Shown here: one piece after another, positions 48,123 to 57,562 of the stretch
How the letters are laid out: every line of letters starts with the position of its first letter
Numbering within the stretch: position 1 is the first letter of the stretch
Assembly (NCBI RefSeq): GCF_042432445.1
Contig: NZ_JBHLXE010000027.1
Location: forward strand, 69,946 to 133,945
DNA length: 64,000 bases
Direction of reading: 5' to 3'
Source: Thorsellia kenyensis
GTDB taxonomy: Bacteria > Pseudomonadota > Gammaproteobacteria > Enterobacterales > Thorselliaceae
Program-made: the position numbers and the translations under genes
The notes under the pieces: generated by a model
What the model was told of the DNA's origin: nothing
The model's database searches: none
What the model saw: only the letters and a program-made list of their open reading frames with translations

Positions 48123-49016
48123 ATGAAAAAAATTTTAAAAAAAGCAGTGATTGCTGCAGGTTTACTCTCTTTAGCTTCAGTAGGGTTTGCTAATACTTTG
48201 CAAAATATCCAAGAAAGGGGAGCAGTTAATCTCGGGGTAAGAGAATCAAGTGGACTTTCTTATGCGCTTGGTAATGGTAAATTTGTTGGTTTTCATACTG
48301 AAATGGCTGAAATTATTGTTTCTGATATTGCCAAGCACCTCAATAAACCCGATTTAAAAATCAATTATGTTCCCATTACTTCACAAAATAGAATTCCTTT
48401 AATTCAAAATGGTACAATCGATTTTGAATGTGGAACCACAACCAATAACAAATCCCGCCAAAAAGAAGTCTCTTTTGCTAATACAACGTATATAGAAGAA
48501 GTTAAAATTGCAGTTAAAAAAGACTCAGGAATCAACTCGTTAAAAGACTTAGATGGTAAAACTATTGCCACTACAACAGGAACAACTTCAGTGCAGACTT
48601 TGAGAAAAAATAAAAGGGCTGAGGGAATAGATTTTAAAGAAGTTAATGGCAAAGATCATGCGGACAGTTTTTTGTTGCTAGAAACAGGTAGAGCCGATGC
48701 ATTTGTGATGGATGGTTCTATTTTAGCAGCGAATATTTCTAAATCTAAAGATCCTTCCCAATTTATGATTTTGGATGATGTGCTTTCTATTGAGCCAATT
48801 GCTTGTATGTTAAGTAAAGATGATACTGAACTTCAAGAATTAATAAATGCAAGCATTAAGAGACAAATTGAAGATGGTTCATTGCTTAACTTATATAACA
48901 GATGGTTCCTAGAGCCAATTCCACCAAAAGATATCGTTATTGGTTTACCTTTACCAGAAAAAACTAAAGAAGTATGGGCTAATCCGAACAACAATCCAAT
49001 GGAAGATTATAACTAA
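48123..49016 (+). CDS. gltI: Glutamate/aspartate ABC transporter substrate-binding protein
   Basis: The 297-residue family-3 solute-binding protein has a signal peptide (MKKILKKAVIAAGLLSLASVG, cleavage near GFA-NT). ITSQNRIPLIQNGTIDFECG and NNKSRQKEVSFANT match GltI, including the acidic amino-acid binding residues. The start at 48123 has AAGGAAGG just upstream; an in-frame ATG-like start at 48063 would bury the signal peptide. A candidate stem-loop lies between this gene and gltJ, usual for binding-protein genes that are expressed more than the permease. Confidence 0.9.
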   Translation: MKKILKKAVIAAGLLSLASVGFANTLQNIQERGAVNLGVRESSGLSYALGNGKFVGFHTEMAEIIVSDIAKHLNKPDLKINYVPITSQNRIPLIQNGTIDFECGTTTNNKSRQKEVSFANTTYIEEVKIAVKKDSGINSLKDLDGKTIATTTGTTSVQTLRKNKRAEGIDFKEVNGKDHADSFLLLETGRADAFVMDGSILAANISKSKDPSQFMILDDVLSIEPIACMLSKDDTELQELINASIKRQIEDGSLLNLYNRWFLEPIPPKDIVIGLPLPEKTKEVWANPNNNPMEDYN

Positions 49017-49053
49017 TCTCATTTTTTGATAGACTTTTATTCCTGCCCTCATT

Positions 49054-49076
49054 ACCTATTGATAGGTTTTGGGGGT
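49054..49076 (+). terminator. Possible attenuating stem-loop between gltI and gltJ
   Basis: ACCTA, a TTGA loop and TAGGT lie 38 bases after gltI, followed by TTTGGGGG and TTTTT. The hairpin is weak. It may lower read-through into gltJKL rather than fully terminate. Confidence 0.35.
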
Positions 49077-49143
49077 TTTTGTTCTAATGAAATGATGAAT
49101 TTATGAATTGATTAGTTATTTACTTATCATTCAAGGAGATTAG

Positions 49144-49899
49144 ATGAGTTTAGATTTTTCTTTCTTATGTTTTGATACCATTACTCTAGAGGCTGCAGAA
49201 AAATGTTTTCGTTCCGTAGAAGAGGAAACCTATTTTGATTGGTTAGTTTCAGCGTTCGGTTGGACAATTTCAGTAGCTTTATGCTCTCTTGCAATTGCGT
49301 TCATGTTAGGGATAGTGATAGGAACACTAAGGACATTACCTAACCGTAAAGTTATTCCTTGGTTTGCTAATGCTTATGTTGAGTTATTTAGAAATATCCC
49401 ATTACTGGTCCAAATTTTCATTTGGTATCATGTAGTACCTGCGGTGTTTCCTGCATTACAAGAAGCGCCGAGTTTTTTACTCGTTGTATTAGGATTAGGA
49501 TTTTTTTCTTCAGTCAGATTTGCTGAGCAAATTAAATCGGGTATTTTATCAAGACCGACAGGTCAACGATATGCAGCTTCAGCACTTGGCATGACAACAT
49601 TCCAAAGCTATCGTTTTGTTATTCTGCCTGCTGCTTTTCGAGTGGTTTTTCCGCCTATTACTTCTGAAACAATGAATATAATAAAAAATTCATCAGTAGC
49701 TTTTGCTGTATCAATAGCTGAATTAACTCAATTCGCACTTCAAGTCCAAGAAGAGGTTTCTCACAGTGTTGAGGTATATCTTGTGGTAACGGCTTTATAT
49801 ATGTTCAGTGCTTTGAGTATGTATCTTGTGATGCGATTTATTGAACGAAAAATTGAAATACCTGGATTCGCATCTCCTTCTGGCTTAGGGGGACACTAG
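49144..49899 (+). CDS. gltJ: Glutamate/aspartate ABC transporter permease GltJ
   Basis: The 251-residue polar amino-acid permease (HisM family) has an N-terminal cytoplasmic/amphipathic start, five to six membrane segments, and the EAA loop ASALGMTTFQSYRFVILPAAFR. VELFRNIPLLVQIFIWYHVVP is the family signature. AAGGAG precedes the ATG. The stop is one base before the gltK ATG. Confidence 0.92.
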   Translation: MSLDFSFLCFDTITLEAAEKCFRSVEEETYFDWLVSAFGWTISVALCSLAIAFMLGIVIGTLRTLPNRKVIPWFANAYVELFRNIPLLVQIFIWYHVVPAVFPALQEAPSFLLVVLGLGFFSSVRFAEQIKSGILSRPTGQRYAASALGMTTFQSYRFVILPAAFRVVFPPITSETMNIIKNSSVAFAVSIAELTQFALQVQEEVSHSVEVYLVVTALYMFSALSMYLVMRFIERKIEIPGFASPSGLGGH

Positions 49900-49900
49900 T

Positions 49901-50575
49901 ATGTTTGAATTGAATTTGGATTTTTCTTTTTTATCGCTTCAATTTATCAATGATTATTTAGTCAAAGGCTTTTTATTCAGTTTACGGCTCACTTTATTCG
50001 CGACAATTGGCGGCATATTTTTGGGGACCTTAATTGCATTAATGCGGATATCTAATTCCAAATATCTCTCAATTCCGGCCAGGATCTATGTTGATGTTAT
50101 GCGTTCAATTCCTCTTCCCATGGTTATACTGTGGTTCTTTCTGGTTGTTCCGCTAATTATAGGCAGATCATTAGGTGCAGAAATTTCTGCTTACATCACG
50201 TTCATCGCATTTGAAGCTGCCTTTTTTTCTGAAATAGCGAGAGCAGGGATAAAATCAGTAGGCACCGGTCAAGTACATGCCTGCCAAGCACTTGGTATGA
50301 GCTATGGACAAACAATGCGTCTAGTGGTGCTCCCACAAGCATTTAGAAATATGCTACCTGTTTTTTTAACACAAACAATTATCTTGTTTCAAGACACAAG
50401 TCTTGTTTATGTAGTCGGTGCTTATGATCTACTAAAAGGATTTGAACTTGCAGGTAAAAACTATGGACGTAATATTGAAACCTATTTACTTGCTGCTGTC
50501 GTATACTTTGTGATTTGTTTTACACTATCGCAAATTGTTAAATATTATCAAAACAGAATGGCAATTGTTCGTTAA
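49901..50575 (+). CDS. gltK: Glutamate/aspartate ABC transporter permease GltK
   Basis: The 224-residue partner permease has YVDVMRSIPLPMVILWFFLVVP and the EAA loop CQALGMSYGQTMRLVVLPQAFR. It forms the heterodimeric channel with GltJ (E. coli GltK 224). It is translationally coupled to gltJ by a one-base gap and followed by gltL after 28 bases with AAGGAG. Confidence 0.93.
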   Translation: MFELNLDFSFLSLQFINDYLVKGFLFSLRLTLFATIGGIFLGTLIALMRISNSKYLSIPARIYVDVMRSIPLPMVILWFFLVVPLIIGRSLGAEISAYITFIAFEAAFFSEIARAGIKSVGTGQVHACQALGMSYGQTMRLVVLPQAFRNMLPVFLTQTIILFQDTSLVYVVGAYDLLKGFELAGKNYGRNIETYLLAAVVYFVICFTLSQIVKYYQNRMAIVR

Positions 50576-50603
50576 TTAAAACGATAATTATAAGGAGAAA
50601 ATT

Positions 50604-51341
50604 ATGATTACTTTAAATGCCATCTCTAAATGGTATGGCTCAGTCAAAGTATTAGATCAATGCAGTTTAAATATAAAGCAGGGAGAAGTTGTAGTTGTAT
50701 GCGGGCCCTCAGGATCTGGAAAATCCACACTAATAAAGACTATCAATGCACTAGAACCCATTCAAGAAGGTGAGATATTTGTTGATGGAGTTAGCATACA
50801 TGATAAAAACGTCAATTTAAACAAGTTAAGAAGTCGTGTTGGCATGGTATTTCAACATTTTGAACTGTTCCCACATTTAACTGTTTTTGAAAATTTATGT
50901 TTGGCGCAAATTCATGTGCTTAAACGAGCAAAAAGTGACGCTGCGAAGCAAAGCATAAAATATCTTGAACGAGTTGGTCTGCAGGCTCACAAAGACAAAT
51001 ACCCAGGACAATTATCGGGAGGTCAACAGCAACGAGTAGCAATTGCAAGAGCACTAGCTATGGATCCTATCGTGATGTTATTTGATGAGCCAACGTCAGC
51101 ATTAGATCCTGAAATGGTAGGTGAAGTACTTGATGTGATGGTTAAACTTGCTAATGAAGGGATGACAATGATGTGCGTGACGCATGAAATGGGTTTTGCA
51201 CGCAAAGTCGGTTCGAGAATTATATTCATGGATGTAGGGGGTAAAATATTAGAAGATTGTGACAGCGCAAGTTTCTTTGAGCACCCTGAAAAGCGCCTTC
51301 CTAGGACACAAGAGTTTTTGTCTAAGATCCTCAATCATTAA
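50604..51341 (+). CDS. gltL: Glutamate/aspartate ABC transporter ATPase GltL
   Basis: The 245-residue ATPase has Walker A GPSGSGKST (34-42), the Q-loop VFQHFELFPHLTV, signature LSGGQQQRVAIARAL, Walker B MLFDEPTSALD and the switch His in VTHEMGFA. It powers GltJK (E. coli GltL 241). It is the last gene of gltIJKL and is followed by a stem-loop. Confidence 0.95.
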   Translation: MITLNAISKWYGSVKVLDQCSLNIKQGEVVVVCGPSGSGKSTLIKTINALEPIQEGEIFVDGVSIHDKNVNLNKLRSRVGMVFQHFELFPHLTVFENLCLAQIHVLKRAKSDAAKQSIKYLERVGLQAHKDKYPGQLSGGQQQRVAIARALAMDPIVMLFDEPTSALDPEMVGEVLDVMVKLANEGMTMMCVTHEMGFARKVGSRIIFMDVGGKILEDCDSASFFEHPEKRLPRTQEFLSKILNH

Positions 51342-51360
51342 TTCCAGCTAAACGTTGGTT

Positions 51361-51400
51361 AAAAGCACTTCAGCTATTGAAAATATGCTGTAAGTGCTTT
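51361..51400 (+). terminator. Probable terminator after gltL
   Basis: AAAGCACTT-CAGC pairs with GCTG-T-AAGTGCTTT with one bulge, just after gltL. The T-tract is only three bases, so efficiency is uncertain. Confidence 0.55.
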
Positions 51401-51795
51401 ACGTGTTTGTAATAATCAGCACATTAAGCTATAGCCTTAATTCGGTTACTTAGAAATATTATAATGATTACAGCCTCTTAAAATTACTCTTTTAAGCAGT
51501 GCCTGAATCGATAGCAATATTTGATTTAGAACCTTTTTATTAGTATAGGATGGAAAATATCTTTAAAAAAGTAAAATCTTGCGCTCGCAAAGGAAAATCT
51601 AAATACTTTTTTCAATTATCTCTAAAATACTACAAAGCTATATTGTTATAAGACTAATTTTAAATCTGTTTAATTAGTGGTTGAAAAGCCCGTTAAAAAA
51701 TAGACCATTCCAATAAAACCTCTCACTATCTCAGGCTATTTTTTAATTGAGCAATTTAAAAAAATCCACGATAATCAATTGGAAAAGTTTTTATG
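51401..51795. other. Convergent intergenic region gltL/gstA
   Basis: About 395 AT-rich bases hold no gene. No second strong terminator is apparent for gstA. Confidence 0.4.
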
Positions 51796-52416
51796 TTACC
51801 AAACATCTTGAAGATTTAACCCTTCTTGTTCTAACGTTTTTATCACGGCATCTCTTTTCATCATGGTATTCATGAAGCGACATAAGTGGCTGTATTTAGA
51901 AATATCCATTTTTAAAAAGTGCGTCCAATTAATGACGGTAAAAAGGTAACCATCAGCTACACAATAAGAATCACCTAATAAATAAGTGTTTTTTTCTAAA
52001 TGTGCATTTAAGTATTCAAATTTTTTGTGGATATTTTCAATTGCAATTGCTTTATATTCTTCAGGAGTCCTTGGGTTATAAAGTGGAGAGAATCCTTTAT
52101 GTAATTCGGTAGATATATAGTTTAACCAGCTAAGCGCCTTATATCTGTTAATTTGTCCCACGGCAGGTAATAAATTTTTATCACTAGCTAAGTCAGCAAT
52201 GAATTGAACAATAGCAGCGCCTTCTGTGAGTAATGTACCATCATCTAACATCAAAGCTGGTACCTGACCATTAGGGTTGATTGCTAGATAATTTTCTCCA
52301 TTTCCCATAACCTTAGTTGCGAGATTAACAGATTCCATAGTATATGGAAGATTAGCTTCATTTAGTGCAATATGTGGTGAAACAGAGCAAGAACCTGCGC
52401 TATAAAATAATTTCAT
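51796..52416 (-). CDS. gstA: Beta-class glutathione S-transferase
   Basis: The 206-residue enzyme (E. coli GstA 201) has an N-terminal thioredoxin fold with the beta-class Cys10 in GSCSVSPHI and the glutathione-binding NPNGQVPALMLDDGTLLTEG. The all-helical C-terminal domain carries INWTHFLKMD. It conjugates or reduces toxic compounds with glutathione in the cytoplasm. It stands alone at the border of the accessory region. Confidence 0.92.
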   Translation of the reverse strand: MKLFYSAGSCSVSPHIALNEANLPYTMESVNLATKVMGNGENYLAINPNGQVPALMLDDGTLLTEGAAIVQFIADLASDKNLLPAVGQINRYKALSWLNYISTELHKGFSPLYNPRTPEEYKAIAIENIHKKFEYLNAHLEKNTYLLGDSYCVADGYLFTVINWTHFLKMDISKYSHLCRFMNTMMKRDAVIKTLEQEGLNLQDVW

Positions 52417-52652
52417 AATGTATCCTTATATTTAGTTTAAAGTTGAAAAGCTTACGACCCGAAAAATACCAATTAAAGAAAGAATTACTAAAGAAACGAA
52501 CTACATATACTTAATATGGTGCCTATTTTATAAAGTTCAAGGCATCGTCCATAACTAATTTTGCAACTAACTCTATTTAAAGAACATTTGCAAGAACAAT
52601 GCAGAGCTTAATTGGTATGTATTTAAGGTTGATTAATAGTCAACTATTAATC

Positions 52653-52880
52653 CTGGTTACCTAATTTTATGCACATTATTTTCAGCGAAACTGATGATGA
52701 AAATAAGGTTAAAAGGATAGAGAAAACCTTTAAGTTTCTGTGTAGTTGGCGTGCACGATCTCACCCAGAAAGAGATAGTAATACTGCATTATTTCAGTCG
52801 GGCATGAAATTATATGTTAAACAATAACTTGGTAAGTAATTGATCGTTAATTAACCTTATGTATTTACGAATGACGGCTA
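52653..52880. repeat. Copy 1 of a diverged duplicated element
   Basis: This stretch is clearly related to 57167-57395 in the same orientation: CTGGTTACCTAATTTTAT, TGATGAAAAT, AGTAATA, TTATTTCA and AACTTGGT occur in the same order in both. The copies flank the IS66/IS110/IS1634 debris. They have diverged considerably, so the duplication is old. Confidence 0.7.
52669..52827 (+). pseudogene. Short unrecognised frame inside repeat copy 1
   Basis: A 52-codon frame encodes a charged peptide (begins MHIIFSETDDENKVKRIEK, later RARSHPERDSNTALFQSGM). The second copy of the element encodes a related RPHQERGSNSILFQLGI but with stop codons before it. Conservation of the peptide pattern suggests descent from one real gene. 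I see no good ribosome site and do not recognise the family, so I treat it as a remnant. Confidence 0.4.
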
Positions 52881-53039
52881 GCTTGCATTTTTTAATTGAC
52901 TAAATCTACAAAATACTATTTTAAAAGTCGATTTACTTACAAAAAAACAAAATAAATTAAATAATAGGTTGAATATTATTTAATTTAATGTTATTCATAT
53001 TAAAAATTAATTCCATTAAAATGAGAAAAGGACTTTGCC

Positions 53040-53720
53040 ATGAAAAAAAAAGGAATGTTATTCATATTTATATTGCTAATAGGATTTTCTTCATGGGCTG
53101 ACAATTCATTTAGATATAATATGAATGAATTGAAAGTCATTGCAAATGAAAAGGTATTCCCTAACAGAATTTTTTATGAAAATAAATCTGAAGGACCTTA
53201 CAGCGATTGGTTTGATGCAGTTAAAAAAGGAAATTATCATAAAGTTAAAAACCTTATTGAAAATGAACATCCTATAGATGTAAAAGACGAGGCATCACTC
53301 GGACAAACAGCTTTAGGTTGGGCTGCATTTATTGGTTATAAAGATATAGTTGAATTATTAGTGAAACACGGAGCTAGTTTAAAAGCCACTGATAATGCTG
53401 ATGTAAAACATGTTTTTAAATCAGCTATTATGGGTGGAAATATAGAGATTATTGAATATATCTATTCTCTTTCAAAAGATTTTGTGGATATCAATGAGCT
53501 TGAGGATGATGGTGAAACCATGTTAATTGTAGCCAGTTATGCTGGAAGATTAGATAGTGTTAAATTTTTATTAGCTAATGGCGCCAATGTTAATATAATT
53601 AGTGAGCAAAAACAACATAATGCACTTACTTATGCATGTACTCAAGGTCATGAAGATGTAGTTAATTTATTATTACGCTATGGCGCAATTAATTTTAGAA
53701 CAGGATTAAATGGTTGCTAA
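53040..53720 (+). CDS. Exported ankyrin-repeat protein, possibly truncated by IS66
   Basis: The 226-residue protein has a signal peptide (MKKKGMLFIFILLIGFSSWA-DN) and about four ankyrin repeats from about residue 55: DWFDAVKKGNYHKVKNLIE, GQTALGWAAFIGYKDIVELL, GETMLIVASYAGRLDSVKFL and NALTYACTQGHEDVVNLLL. AAAGGA lies nine bases before the ATG. The stop TAA is directly followed by an IS66-type left end (GTAAGC...), so the original C-terminus may be lost. Periplasmic ankyrin proteins often act as binding or immunity partners near effector genes, but no partner is identified here. Confidence 0.8.
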   Translation: MKKKGMLFIFILLIGFSSWADNSFRYNMNELKVIANEKVFPNRIFYENKSEGPYSDWFDAVKKGNYHKVKNLIENEHPIDVKDEASLGQTALGWAAFIGYKDIVELLVKHGASLKATDNADVKHVFKSAIMGGNIEIIEYIYSLSKDFVDINELEDDGETMLIVASYAGRLDSVKFLLANGANVNIISEQKQHNALTYACTQGHEDVVNLLLRYGAINFRTGLNGC

Positions 53721-53804
53721 GTAAGCATCCGAGCAACGCATCTAGAATAAGCCTATAAATCCACTAAACTGAGCATAATTTCAACCCATCGAGGATTATG
53801 CTTT

Positions 53805-54091
53805 ATGAAAAAATACACAATACAAGAAAAAATCTCGCATTTAGAAGTGCGTGCTACCTCTGGGCTTAAAATGGCTGATTATGCTGCTTTGCATAATATC
53901 AATTTTAGCTCATTTAGGTGTTGGTCCTATCATGTAAAAAAGGCCTTGTCAGCTAAATCTATTCATTCCATTCCATTCAAGAAACTCCTGTACATACCAC
54001 AGATGTGGTTGAGGATGAAATCATCAATAGTGCATCCAAAATTGATACCTCTGCAACGCCAGTATCACAATGTACACCACTGACAGCCTAA
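53805..54091 (+). pseudogene. IS66 TnpA (orf1) with frameshift
   Basis: The frame starts MKKYTIQEKISHLEVRATSG and reads as the helix-turn-helix protein of IS66 elements for about 55 residues. A frameshift near 53975 then breaks it; the frame continuing to 54091 (IQETPVHTTDVVEDEIIN...) looks like the original end. The gene is therefore not functional. Confidence 0.65.
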
Positions 54092-55210
54092 AGAGCAGTT
54101 GATTGCACTCGTGGTTGATTTATTCAAACGCTACAATTTTGCTGAAGAAAAACTCAAAGCAATGATGATGAAAACATTTGTTCGTAAAAGTGAAGTGAAT
54201 GATAAACAATTCAATCTATTTTCAGAAGAAGAGTTCTCTGAGCTCGCTTCTTTTATTGAAAGTACTCACTCATGTGATTCTACTGAAGCACCTTCAGACG
54301 CCTCCGAGGGTGCGACTGAAAAAGCTGAGTCGAGTACTCCCCCAAAAAAATCAAGTGGTCGTAAGTCATTAATCCCGATTTACCAAGGGAAGAACGTATT
54401 ATTGATTTAGAGGATAAAACCTGTAAAACATGCTCTAGTGAAATGACGGCTATCAGTGAAGCAATTTCTGAAAAAGTTGATTTTATTCCTGCTAAAATTA
54501 TTATCATTCGTACTAAGCGCATTAAGTACACCTGCACTTGCTGTCAAACTTTAGTCGCAGCGCCTATGCCTGCAGAAATCATTGATAAAGGCATTCCAAC
54601 TGATAACCTGCTTGCTGAGATTGTTGCTAAAAAATTCATTTACCACTTGCCCCTTTATAGGCAGCAACATTTGTTTAAAACTATGGGAGTGGATTTTTCA
54701 CTCAGTACCTTATCAGATTGGGTAGCTGCAGTGGTAAATGCACTTGCACCTCTCGCTGAAAGACTCAAGATATTACTCCTTGAGCAAGAAGTCATTCATG
54801 CCGACGAAACTCGCCTCAATATCTTAGATAATCGGCGAGGGAGCTCTATTATTCATGGCTACATCTGGGCTTATGCTTCTAGCATACATTCTAATGTGCG
54901 CATCATCTACTATGATTGCACTGACAGTCGTGAGGGTAAACACGCCCAAAATATATTAAAAACCTTCAAGGATAAACTTGTCGTGGACGATTACTCTGGC
55001 TATAAAGCCCTGTTTGATAAATATGAATCGATTATTGAAGCAGGTTGCTTTACCGATGTCCGTTGTAAATTTGCTGAAATAGTTAAAGTCGTACCGTATC
55101 CATTTGCTCAATATTTTATTAATGAAAGTGCTAAACTTTATCAGATTGAGGATAAATTAAAACTCCTAACACCTGAAGAAAGAAAACGGGGCGCAAAGCA
55201 AATTGGTTAA
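54092..55210 (+). pseudogene. IS66 transposase TnpC, frameshifted and truncated
   Basis: The N-terminal part (VVDLFKRYNFAEEKLKAMMM, KTFVRKSE) carries the LZ-type region. A frameshift near 54375 then moves to the frame with the zinc-ribbon-like CKTCSSEM and CTCCQTLVAAP, the IPTDNLLAEIVAKKFIYHLP block and the DDE residues in HADETR and DDYSGYKAL. The reading frame stops at 55210 before the third catalytic acidic residue. tnpB is absent. Confidence 0.8.
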
Positions 55211-55230
55211 ATTCTCTACTAGTGAGAAAG

Positions 55231-55344
55231 TCCTCAAATGTCGTAGCGGTCGCTTTGACTAAAAAAACGGCGAGAACGGTATGGGCTATTTTGAGTAAAA
55301 ATAGTGAGTATCGCTGTGAGATGACGATTAAGGAGGCAACCTAA
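55231..55344 (+). pseudogene. C-terminal scrap of an IS110-family transposase
   Basis: The last 37 codons before TAA at 55342 read NVVAVALTKKTARTVWAILS then KNSEYR, the typical end of IS110/IS1111-type transposases. It is joined to the truncated IS66 tnpC, so it shows a second insertion or deletion event. The rest of this transposase is gone. Confidence 0.5.
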
Positions 55345-55379
55345 ATGACGCGCGTTAAAGCAAATGCTCCCGCAGGGTT

Positions 55380-55423
55380 CTTAGTCGTGGTGACCTTATC
55401 AAGCTAAGGTCACCACGACTAAG
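55380..55423. repeat. Perfect 19-bp inverted repeat with a 6-base loop
   Basis: CTTAGTCGTGGTGACCTTA, loop TCAAGC, then the exact reverse complement. It lies 35 bases after the IS110-like remnant. It has no T-tract. It may be a transposon-associated hairpin, a terminator or a protein-binding site. Confidence 0.9.
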
Positions 55424-55714
55424 ATAAAATTAAAAGAAGTGAAGTTTTTTGCTATAAAAAAGAAGTAAATATTAAAGACAATCCAACAGATTCTGCATAA
55501 AAAGATAAGCTGATTAACTGTTCGAACCGACATGAGAGAAATCTGTTTAAGACTAAGGCTCCCTAGCAATAAAGCCGTCAAATTGATAAGACCTCATGTG
55601 CGAATTTCATCCTGTGCTCAGGCTCAAATAGCCTACAAAGAAGCCGAATATATGGAAGCATTCGAATTTAGTTAAAAATCTCATTTTTTTCTTGCCAATT
55701 GGAAGAAGTCCATA
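55424..55714. other. Debris between IS fragments
   Basis: About 290 bases hold no intact gene. A plus-strand frame ending at about 55675 (...AYKEAEYMEAFEFS) could be another transposase scrap but is too short to name. Confidence 0.3.
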
Positions 55715-56506
55715 TTAGGCTGTTAAGTCTGGACGGTTATTGACCGCTTTAGCATCATTTGAAACTGAAGACACACGTGTAATAAAGTATCGATTTTTCT
55801 CATTCAAAGACTGAATAGTCGCTTTAGTGTAAAGCGCTGAATCAGCAATTAAATGTTGACTATTCTCAGCAGCTTTTAATGAATCTAGCTGTGATTTAAT
55901 GATATCTTGGAAAGTCGATTTATCTTCAGCATTGCCACTGAGTACTTCCAAGTATATTGGGATCCCAGCTTGATTTTCAGTGATTAAAGCAACAATGGCT
56001 TGGTTAAGTTCAGGTCTATGATCTCGACTATATCCTTGGACAATACGAATGAATTTATCAGTATCACCAGGCGTGTTGTCATTGTAAGCAGTCCCATCGA
56101 CATGGAAGCTAGTGAAGTCAAGATTGATCGCTTTAGGGGGAATTTTTAGGGTATTAAGCGTTTTAATCGCAAGTTCACTGTAGAGTGAAGAGACGCCATA
56201 ATCAAAAACAGTATCTAAGGTTCGGCCCAGCACATCATCGTTCAGATGTTTACTATAGATACCAGGCGAAATCAGTAAATCGATAGGCTTATCAGAGAAA
56301 TATTCAGGAACTAAATAGAGGGCTTGAGAATGAAATCCTAGTGCATTAAGCAACATCGCTGCAACTGCTTGACCATGACAGACATGGTATGGCTTAGTTT
56401 TAGGGATGACATGATCAATGTAGTCAATTAACCCAACCTGTTTAATAAAACCAGCAACTAATCCTAGATGCCCATAATCATACACGTTTACATTATCGAA
56501 ATTCAT
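55715..56506 (-). pseudogene. IS1634-like (IS4 superfamily) transposase, N-terminal half only
   Basis: The frame (263 codons from the ATG at 56506; 270 from 56527) starts MNFDNVNVYDYGHLGLVAGF with KPYHVCHGQAVAAMLLNALG, the DUF4277-type N-terminus of IS1634 transposases. It continues through the first catalytic Asp region (NLDFTSFHVDG) and the HLIADSALYTKATIQSLNEK block with a catalytic Asp. Complete members are about 500-600 residues, so the C-terminal half with the catalytic Glu is missing. Confidence 0.75.
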
Positions 56507-56527
56507 AATCACCATCCAAAAAGTCAC

Positions 56528-57166
56528 AATTGATCACTTTTTGATCATAATGACAATAACTTAAACTAAAAATGTGATGTAATTCACAAAAAAACATGTT
56601 AATTAATCATTTATTGAACCGCAGAATGTCAGATTAACGGTGAAAAAATCAATCCGCAACTCGTTTTGCCTCGTTATGATTTTTTGCAGAATTATGCTTT
56701 TATTTAGTCATTAGCAGGATTTTATAAGCGATTAATTTTTTTATTACTTATCTTAAAGATTAGAGTAGCTGAACCTTTGTTGTAAAACTGAACACACTCA
56801 AGAATGGTCAAGATAAAAAAGTGGTTCTAACAGTTAAATGAGGAAAGATTGATGAAACATTTAAGGTAATCAACTTGAGTGATAGAAAAGACAAAAACAT
56901 AGCATATTTAGTGACGATCTTCCACTAGATCATTTTAGCACACAAAAGATACTTGAATCATATTGGCCAAGGTGGCAATCAGAGTTTTTTAAGAGTTAAA
57001 ATCATACTGTAGCATAAAAAAGTGAATGCAAACTATCCAAAGAGTGGAAAATCATTGTAAAAAAACAGGGTTTTATCATTTTCAATCAAGTGCTTCTGGT
57101 TTTTCGTTTGAGTTGATGGTTGGTATTATGATTTTTAACTACAAAGTTTCAAGATCGAATACTTAA
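56528..57166. other. Gene-free stretch left of repeat copy 2
   Basis: About 640 bases between the IS1634 remnant and the second diverged repeat copy hold no supported gene. It is probably decayed DNA. Confidence 0.4.
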
Positions 57167-57395
57167 CTGGTTACCTAATTTTATAGGCATTATTTTAACT
57201 GCGCGGGTGATGAAAATGAGAATGAAATTATAGAAAAACTTTAATTTTTTGACTAAATGGGTAGCTAGACCCCATCAAGAACGAGGTAGTAATAGTATTT
57301 TATTTCAATTAGGCATTCAATCATGTCCTAATCATAAACTTGGTCGGTAATTAGTTGCTAATTAGCCCTAAGTGCATGCGAATGTTTATTTAGTT
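57167..57395. repeat. Copy 2 of the diverged duplicated element
   Basis: This is related to 52653-52880 in sequence order and orientation. The coding pattern RPHQERGSNSILFQLGI is kept, but stop codons lie upstream in the frame, so this copy is dead. Confidence 0.7.
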
Positions 57396-57562
57396 TGTTC
57401 GTTGGCTTCTGAGAAATTTCAACTGCCTACAAAATTAAAAGTTTAAATTCTCAATCTTATTCGTTAAAAATGCAAGCGGACAGATTAATAAAATTTATAA
57501 GGGCATCCTAAATATCAAAATGCCCTTATATTTACATTATTAGGAATCCATGTTTTAAACTT

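Larger units (their letters stand above)
53721..55230 (+). mobile_element. Decayed IS66-family element
   Basis: The left end GTAAGCATCCGAGC resembles the GTAAGC terminus of IS66 elements. It contains a frameshifted tnpA, no recognisable tnpB, and a frameshifted, 3'-truncated tnpC. The right end is missing, replaced by an IS110-like transposase tail. Confidence 0.75.
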
